Source of the DNA: Caulobacter sp. X
GTDB lineage: Bacteria; Pseudomonadota; Alphaproteobacteria; Caulobacterales; Caulobacteraceae
Length of the DNA stretch: 64,000 nucleotides
Assembly (NCBI RefSeq): GCF_002742635.1
Contig: NZ_PEGF01000001.1
Span: forward strand, 1,984,001-2,048,000
Direction of reading: 5' to 3'
Shown here: in pieces, positions 58,399-64,000 of the stretch
Layout: each line of letters begins with the position of its first letter
Position numbering within the stretch: position 1 is the first letter of the stretch
The notes under the pieces: generated by a model
What the model was told of the DNA's origin: nothing
What the model saw: only the letters and a program-made list of their open reading frames with translations
Database searches by the model: none
Program-made: the position numbers and the translations under genes

Positions 58399-59790
58399 CT
58401 AGGCCTCGGCCTTGGCCATGGGCAGGTAGACGCCGAAGGTCGCCCCCTCGCCCTGAACGCTCTCGACCGTGAGGCCGCCTCGGTGGCGGTTCATGATGTG
58501 CTTGACGATCGCCAGGCCAAGGCCCGTGCCGGACCGGTCGCCGCTCTTCTGCCCCTCGACGCGATAGAAGCGCTCGGTCAGGCGCGGCAGGTGCTCGCGC
58601 GCGATGCCCGGCCCGCGATCGGTGACCCGCAGGACGGCGTAGCGCTCGGCCGGGTCGTGGTCGGGCGTCAGCAGCGACATGCGGGCGGCGGCCGAATCGC
58701 GCGGCGCGGCGGCCGCCTCGGCCGGCAGGCCCGGGAAGATCTCGACCCGCACCGTCCCGCCCTTGGGCGTGTACTTGATGGCGTTGTCGACCAGGTTCTG
58801 GATGACCTGGATGATCTGGTCGCGATCGCCGTCGACCACCGCCCCGCCGCGCGGCGGCAGCACGGGATCGAAGGTCACGGCCTTGTCCTTGGCCTGCGGG
58901 GCCAGGGCGTCGATCACGTCGATGGCGGCCATGGCCAGGTCGACCCGTCCCAGCGGCGCGATGTGCTCGTTCAGCTCGATCCGCGACAGGCTCATCAGGT
59001 CGTCGATCAGGCGCGACATCCGCTCGGCCTGGGCCAGCATGATGGCCAGGAACTTGTCGCGCGCGCCCGGATCATCCTTGGCGTGGCCGCGCAGGGTCTC
59101 GATGAAGCCCGACAGCGAGGCCAGCGGCGTGCGCAGCTCGTGGCTGGCGTTGGCCAGGAAGTCGGCGCGGGTCCGCTCGCTGCGTCGGGCGTCGGTTTCG
59201 TCGCGCAGGGCCAGCAAGGCCAGGCGCGAGCGGCCCGGCGCGTCCTTGAGCGGCCGGACATAGGCCAGCCAGGCGCGGCCCTGGGTCCCGCCCGTCTCGA
59301 ACTCGACCACGCCCTCGAGGCCGCCGAACAAGGCTTCGTCCACCGCCTCGAGCACGCGCGGGTTACGCACCGCCGTGACCAGCAGCTGGCCGGGATGTTG
59401 GATCTTGAACAGCTCGCGCGCGGCGGCGTTGGCGAACAGGAAGCGCCGGCCTGTCAGGTCGTCGGCTTCCTCGGCCGCGATCACCATCAGGGGATCGGGC
59501 AGGCGGTCGAGAATCGCGGCGAAGGGCGGAATCTCCTCGGTCGCCGCGACGGGGGCAAGCGGCGCGCCGGGCTTCACAGGCGCTTGCCGCGCCTGGTCGC
59601 GCTTGGCCAGCCAGTAGCCGGCGCCGGCCGCGCCGGCGGCCGCGAGCGCGGCGGGGAACGGTTGGGCCACGCCGACGACCATCAGACCCAGGATCGCGCC
59701 GGGCCCCACCAGAATGGGCCAAAAGGCGCTGGAGCGGCGACTTTCCGGTCCTGCGGAGGACGTGTTCGCCAGGGGCATGTGGGGGCTCAT
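58399..59790 (-). CDS. phoR: Phosphate regulon sensor histidine kinase
   Basis: 463 aa from ATG 59790 (the frame reaches ATG 59844). Two N-terminal hydrophobic segments, a PAS-like region (~residues 95-200, FAAILDRLPDPLMVIA), H-box FLANASHELRTPLASLSGFI, N-box QNLVDNAIKYTPKGG, and G1/G2 boxes VTDRGPGIAREHLPRLTERFYRV and GTGLGLAIVKHIM. It phosphorylates PhoB when phosphate is scarce. It is separated from pstC by the TerC gene and a long spacer, so it is probably transcribed on its own. Confidence 0.95.
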   Translation of the reverse strand: MSPHMPLANTSSAGPESRRSSAFWPILVGPGAILGLMVVGVAQPFPAALAAAGAAGAGYWLAKRDQARQAPVKPGAPLAPVAATEEIPPFAAILDRLPDPLMVIAAEEADDLTGRRFLFANAAARELFKIQHPGQLLVTAVRNPRVLEAVDEALFGGLEGVVEFETGGTQGRAWLAYVRPLKDAPGRSRLALLALRDETDARRSERTRADFLANASHELRTPLASLSGFIETLRGHAKDDPGARDKFLAIMLAQAERMSRLIDDLMSLSRIELNEHIAPLGRVDLAMAAIDVIDALAPQAKDKAVTFDPVLPPRGGAVVDGDRDQIIQVIQNLVDNAIKYTPKGGTVRVEIFPGLPAEAAAAPRDSAAARMSLLTPDHDPAERYAVLRVTDRGPGIAREHLPRLTERFYRVEGQKSGDRSGTGLGLAIVKHIMNRHRGGLTVESVQGEGATFGVYLPMAKAEA

Positions 59791-59953
59791 GGTCCAGAGC
59801 GTGAAGCGATTCGACGAAGCAGATATGGCGCCCCGCCAAGCCATGCGATAGACGGTTGGCGCCTTAGTACGTGTCGCGAGCGAGACTCACCGCATTTTCG
59901 CCGCAACGTGACCCGAATTAGGTGCGCCGGTTTCTATCGAGGTGTCGTTCGTA

Positions 59954-62900
59954 ATGCAGCGCAAGGTCCTGGTCGCGACGGTCGCGGCCGCTCCTCTTCT
60001 GGCCATGGCTTTCGCCGCGTCGGCGGAAACCTCGGTCTCCACCGCGCGCACGACGCCGATTGCCACGAGCACGGCCACCGGCTCGGCGGCGGACGACATC
60101 AAGATCACGGCCGACGGCTCGATCAAGCCGACCGCGGCGGGCGCCATCGTCACGATCGACAGCAACAACAAGGTGACCAACGCCGGGACCCTGTCGACCA
60201 ACAACGTGAACGACAGCGTCGGCGTGCTGATCATCGGCGGCAAGACGGGCGGCCTGACCAATTCGGCGACCATCTCCCTGCTCGAGGACTACACCCCGAC
60301 CGACAGCGATAATGACGGCGATCTGGATGGCGCCTTCGCCCAGGGCTCGAACCGTTTCGGCGTGCGCCTGACCAACGCCGGGACCTTCACCGGCGATATC
60401 GTCAACGACGCGGCCGGCGTGATCACCATCGAGGGCAACAATTCCGCGGGCGTGCTGCTGGAAGGTCCCGTCGTCGGGAACGTCACCAACCTGGGCAGCA
60501 TCAGCATCATCGGCGACAACGCCCGGGGCGTGCGCATCGCCGCGCCGGTGACCGGCAAGGTCACTCTCGGCGGCTCGGTCAACGTCCAGGGCGTCGGCGC
60601 GATCGCCCAGGATATCGACGCCAACATCAACGGCGCCCTGGTGCTGCAAGGCGCGACCAGCGCCACCGGCTACCGCTCGACCTCCCGCCCCACCACGGTG
60701 GACGCCCTCAACAAGCTGGACGCCGACGACCTGCTCCAAGGCGGGCCCGCCGTGCGGGTCGCGGGCGATGTGACGGGCGGCGTCCTGCTGCAGGGCCCCA
60801 ACTATTCAAGCAAGGTCGGCGCGGACGGCAACACCGTGCTCACCACGATCGCCTCCAGCACCACCGGGACGTCGAGCATCAGCGCCTTCGGCGCGTCGCC
60901 GGCGTTGCAGATCGGCTCGACCAGCCAGAACGTCACCTTGGGCGCGGTGGGAACCGGCGACAACGCCTTCGGCCTGATCGCCAAGGGCTCGATCACCGCC
61001 GGCGGCGTCTATAACGGCGTCGCGGCGACGGCGCTTTCGGTCGGCGCGGGCGGCGGGCGTACGACCACGCTGGTCGGCGGCCTGCGCAACGACGGCCAGA
61101 TCTCGGCCAGCGCGTACGAAGCCAACGCCACCGGCGCCATCCTCAACAGCGGCGCGATCGCCGACCAGTTGCTGAACCGCGGCTCGATCCTGTCGACGGC
61201 CTCGTCGTACGCGGCTTCTGGCGTCACGGCCTCAGCCCGGGGCCTGGTGCTGGGCGCCGGCTCCACCGCCTCGACGCTGAACAACTACGGCACGATCAGC
61301 GCCACGCGCGTCGGCGAGACCGGCGACGCCGTGGCCGTGCTCGACCAGGGCGGCACGCTCAAGACGATCACCAATACGGGCGCGATCCGCGCCGCCGTCA
61401 CCGCCCCCCAGTTCAAGGCTGACGGCACGACCGCGACGGTGACGGCCGGCGGCCAGGCGATCGCCCTGGACCTCCGCGCCAACAACGTCGGCGTGACCTA
61501 CACCCAGACGGGAGCGTCCAGCTTCACCTCGACGACCACCTTCCCGAGCACGGACACCGTCACCAGCACGGACACCACCACCGTCACGTCGACGCCGACC
61601 ACCGTCGGCGACGTGCTGTTCGGCGGCGGCAATGACACCCTGAACCTGAACAGCGGCACCCTGGTGGGCGCCATGTCGTTCGGCGCGGGCCAAGACCGCC
61701 TGTCGATCACCAACGGCGCGGTGGCCCTGGGCAAGCTGACCGACAGCGACGGCAAGCTCGACATCTCGGTCGCCAACGGCAGCCTGGGCATCCTGAACAG
61801 CGAGACGATCAACGTCAGCAGCCTGAACATCGGCTCGACCGGCAAGATCCTGTTCTCGGCCGATCCGAGCGCCGGGACCGGCACGAAGCTGGTCGTCTCC
61901 GGCGCGACCACCATCGCCTCGGGCGCCGAGCTGGGCATCCGCCTGGCCAATCTGGTCAAGCAGCCGACCACCTTCACGGTGATCCAGGGCTCGAACATCA
62001 GCGCGGGCGCGTTCGGCAACAGCCTGCTGGCCCAATCGCCCTACCTGTATGTCGCCACCAGCCGCGCGGACGCCAACAACGTCTATATCGACGTGCGCCG
62101 CCGCTCGGCCGCCGAGATCGGCTTCAACAAGGCCGAGACCTCGGCCTATGACGCCGTGTTCGCGGCTCTAGGCCAGGACACGACGCTGGCCAGCGCCTTC
62201 CTGAACCAGAGCACGCGCGATGGCTTCCGCGACGTCTACGATCAGATGCTGCCCGACCAGGGCGAGGGCATGTTCTCGGCCCTGCAGTCGGTCAACCAGC
62301 AGATCTCGGCGGCGACCATGTTCCGCCCCGATCCAGGCGATCGCTACGGCCCCGACAGCCTGTGGGTCCAGGAAATCACCTCGCTGACCCGTCGCGACAC
62401 CGACCAGACGTTGGGTTCCGACACCCAGGCCTTCGGCTTCGTCGCCGGCTACGAGGCCATGGGCGACGCGGGCGGCGCCCTGGGCGTGACCCTGGCCTAC
62501 GCCAGCCTCGAAGAGCACGACACCGTCGCCAAGGTCGGCGAGCACACCACCGCTTCGTTCATCCAGACCGGCGCCTACTGGCGTCGTTCGGTCGGCGGCT
62601 GGCGCTTCAACGCCGGCGGCGGCGTGGGCTATGGCTTCTTCAATGGCAAGCGCAGCTTCATCGCCCCGGACGTCAACGCCGACGGCGTGGCCGACCTGGT
62701 CCTGAAGAATAACGCCGACTGGAATGGCCTGACCTCGACCGCCTACGCCGGCGTCGCCTACGAGGCCAAGATGGGCCGCTTCTTCGCCCGTCCCGAAGGC
62801 CGCGTGGACTATGTCTGGCTGCGTGAAGGCAAGCGCGCCGAAAGCGGCGGCGGCTCGGGCTTCGACCTGACCGTCGACAAGCGCACCTCCAGCAACCTGA

Positions 62901-63199
62901 GCGGCGAACTGGGCCTGGTCCTGGGCGCCGACTACGGCAAGACCGTGTGGTGGCGTCCGGAAATCCGCGTCGGCTACCGCCAGACCCTGGCCGGTTCGGT
63001 CGGCGACACCGTCGCCAGCTTCAAGGGCGGCAATCCGTTCACCCTGGCGGCCCTGAACGACAAGGACGGCGCGGTCACCGCGGGCTTCGCCCTGCGCGCC
63101 GGCACGCCGATGTCCTACCTGGCCCTGGAAGGCGGCGTCGAAGCCACCAAGAAGCAAAAGCGCTACAATCTGCGCCTGGCCGGACGCGCGATGTTCTAA
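59954..63199 (+). CDS. Autotransporter (type V secretion) surface protein
   Basis: 1081 aa. The signal peptide ends near AFAASAET. The passenger (~residues 30-770) is built of short beta-helix repeats with many N-A-G-T/S-I turns (NAGTFTGDIVNDAAGVITIEG, NNYGTISATRVG) and a Thr/Ser-rich low-complexity stretch around residues 520-555, followed by GGGNDTLNLNSGTLVGAMSF. The last ~280 residues form an autotransporter barrel (SLWVQEITSLTRRDTDQ onward) ending in aromatic Phe (GRAMF). The surface role is unknown. ATG 59954 is preferred over GTG 59942; GAGG lies upstream. Confidence 0.93.
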   Translation: MQRKVLVATVAAAPLLAMAFAASAETSVSTARTTPIATSTATGSAADDIKITADGSIKPTAAGAIVTIDSNNKVTNAGTLSTNNVNDSVGVLIIGGKTGGLTNSATISLLEDYTPTDSDNDGDLDGAFAQGSNRFGVRLTNAGTFTGDIVNDAAGVITIEGNNSAGVLLEGPVVGNVTNLGSISIIGDNARGVRIAAPVTGKVTLGGSVNVQGVGAIAQDIDANINGALVLQGATSATGYRSTSRPTTVDALNKLDADDLLQGGPAVRVAGDVTGGVLLQGPNYSSKVGADGNTVLTTIASSTTGTSSISAFGASPALQIGSTSQNVTLGAVGTGDNAFGLIAKGSITAGGVYNGVAATALSVGAGGGRTTTLVGGLRNDGQISASAYEANATGAILNSGAIADQLLNRGSILSTASSYAASGVTASARGLVLGAGSTASTLNNYGTISATRVGETGDAVAVLDQGGTLKTITNTGAIRAAVTAPQFKADGTTATVTAGGQAIALDLRANNVGVTYTQTGASSFTSTTTFPSTDTVTSTDTTTVTSTPTTVGDVLFGGGNDTLNLNSGTLVGAMSFGAGQDRLSITNGAVALGKLTDSDGKLDISVANGSLGILNSETINVSSLNIGSTGKILFSADPSAGTGTKLVVSGATTIASGAELGIRLANLVKQPTTFTVIQGSNISAGAFGNSLLAQSPYLYVATSRADANNVYIDVRRRSAAEIGFNKAETSAYDAVFAALGQDTTLASAFLNQSTRDGFRDVYDQMLPDQGEGMFSALQSVNQQISAATMFRPDPGDRYGPDSLWVQEITSLTRRDTDQTLGSDTQAFGFVAGYEAMGDAGGALGVTLAYASLEEHDTVAKVGEHTTASFIQTGAYWRRSVGGWRFNAGGGVGYGFFNGKRSFIAPDVNADGVADLVLKNNADWNGLTSTAYAGVAYEAKMGRFFARPEGRVDYVWLREGKRAESGGGSGFDLTVDKRTSSNLSGELGLVLGADYGKTVWWRPEIRVGYRQTLAGSVGDTVASFKGGNPFTLAALNDKDGAVTAGFALRAGTPMSYLALEGGVEATKKQKRYNLRLAGRAMF

Positions 63200-63227
63200 G
63201 GCGGTCGACGCCTTACCTGATCAGCTT

Positions 63228-63261
63228 CAAGGGGCCCGCGGCATGCCGCGGGCCCCTTTTG
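63228..63261 (+). terminator. Terminator of the autotransporter gene
   Basis: AAGGGGCCCGCGGC and GCCGCGGGCCCCTT pair around a two-base centre, followed by TTG. It lies 30 bases past the stop. The remainder of the 334-base gap 63200-63533 holds only a possible promoter (GATAAT near 63473-63478) for the next gene. Confidence 0.9.
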
Positions 63262-63533
63262 CATGGATGGCGTTTGAAACCTTATGAACCCCGGCGCGAC
63301 CTGGGCCATTTCCGCGCCCGATCGACGCGCAGCGCTTTAATCCGTAAACGGATTTTTTCGTCTTTGGGCGTTTGGTTTCCAAGGAAGGTTCGAAGGATCT
63401 TCCGCACCGCGTGGCCGCGCCTTGCAGAAAAACTCATGGCCGGCTTTCCCAAATCTCGATTCCGTAACTAGGGATAATAGTCTTCCCTAGCTCGGCAGGT
63501 CGGCCCGCCCCGCGGCGCCGAGAGGGGACTAAC

Positions 63534-64000
63534 ATGATCAAGTCAAAGCAGATCGTCTTCCGCGCCGCGCTGATCGCCGGCGTCTCCCTGCTGGCCACCG
63601 CCGGCGCGGCGTCCGCCCAGACGACGCCGCCCAGCCCGGACGAGGCCGCCGCGCGCATCGCCGCGCTCGAGGCCCAGCTGGCTGCGCTGCAGCAGCAGGT
63701 CGCCGACCTGAAGGCCGCCACCGCCGCCAGCTTCAAGGACGTGCGCACGACCCAGGCCGCCACGACCGTCAGCATCGCCGGCGGCAAGCCGACCATTGCG
63801 TCCGGCGACGGCGCCTACAGCGCCACCCTGCATGGCGTCATGCAGCTCGACACCGCCCACTACTTCCAGGACAAGGGTCTGCCGGCGGTGATCGGCAACG
63901 GCCGCGACCTGAACAACGGCACGAACTTCCGCCGCGCCCGCCTGGGCGTCGACGGCAAGTTCGCCAAGAATTTCGACTACTCGATCCTGCTGGACTTCGG
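63534..64000 (+). CDS. OprO/OprP-type phosphate-selective porin (partial, runs off right edge)
   Basis: The first ~155 residues are visible. The signal peptide is cleaved near AGAASAQT. A short coiled coil (EAAARIAALEAQLAALQQQV, ~residues 38-58) follows, typical of trimeric porins of the OprO/OprP family. The barrel starts at YSATLHGVMQLDTAHY, then NFRRARLGVDGKFAKNFDYSI, a family hallmark. GAGGGGA precedes the ATG. It lies near the phosphate regulon, but I see no Pho box in front of it. Confidence 0.88.
   Translation, partial: MIKSKQIVFRAALIAGVSLLATAGAASAQTTPPSPDEAAARIAALEAQLAALQQQVADLKAATAASFKDVRTTQAATTVSIAGGKPTIASGDGAYSATLHGVMQLDTAHYFQDKGLPAVIGNGRDLNNGTNFRRARLGVDGKFAKNFDYSILLDF

Noticed and set aside
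63262..63533. Pho box upstream of the OprO/OprP-type porin
   Set aside because: No pair of CTGTCAT-like repeats 11 bases apart is visible on either strand.

Overview
This window is a stretch of alphaproteobacterial chromosome from a Caulobacter species. The DNA is GC-rich with strongly GC-biased third codon positions, except for one short AT-richer gene near 48.2-48.6 kb. The assignment rests on an RsaA-like (Caulobacter S-layer) N-terminal domain, an acrA-acrB-nodT efflux operon with a divergent TetR repressor (the Caulobacter acrAB2-nodT/tipR arrangement), the rplU-rpmA-GNAT-obgE/cgtA-proB neighbourhood, and a phoR/pstCAB/phoU/phoB cluster. I cannot name the species from sequence alone. There is no rRNA, tRNA, transposase, integrase, phage gene or CRISPR array.

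Layout. 0-3.3 kb: a DUF2306-type membrane protein (cut by the left edge), a divergent membrane-anchored LytTR regulator, and an RsaA-N-terminal/RTX secreted protein. 3.4-10.4 kb: the acrA-acrB-nodT tripartite RND pump, a small leader ORF, and the divergent TetR regulator. 10.4-15.1 kb: a LuxR-type regulator, an acyl-CoA dehydrogenase and a TonB-dependent receptor, with two near-identical dyad elements in front of the two target genes. 15.2-17.5 kb: modB, modA and a divergent modE with a Mo-box between them; modC is absent. 17.5-25.4 kb: detoxification and redox genes (two MarR regulators, FAD monooxygenase, DUF899, VOC, GST, nitroreductase), plus mtgA, a beta-propeller protein and an orphan exbD. 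25.6-27.4 kb: a His-rich COG0523 GTPase and a small HupE/NicO-like permease behind a Zur-like operator. 27.5-34.2 kb: rplU, rpmA, GNAT, an unknown gene, obgE, proB and a UbiD-family decarboxylase.

34.2-45.6 kb: an M14 peptidase, MAPEG, PmbA, an IMPase-family phosphatase, DUF4170, a PTP-like phosphatase, and then a tightly overlapping envelope operon (MsbA-type ABC exporter, DUF374 acyltransferase, CDF transporter, waaA, lpxK). 45.7-50 kb: a secreted amidohydrolase, an APH-fold phosphotransferase, a low-GC two-TM gene, and purD. 50-51.6 kb: a second DUF2306-like/LytTR pair. 51.6-59.8 kb: the phosphate regulon (phoB, phoU, pstB, pstA, pstC, a TerC-family gene and phoR on the minus strand) with a triple Pho box ahead of pstC. 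59.9-64 kb: a large autotransporter and the start of an OprO/OprP-type porin.

Gene ends are organised in a distinctive way. Convergent pairs either abut or overlap (three share a CTAG that supplies TAG to both genes), or they are separated by palindromic repeats. Three copies of one ~118-bp repeat all lie between convergent genes.
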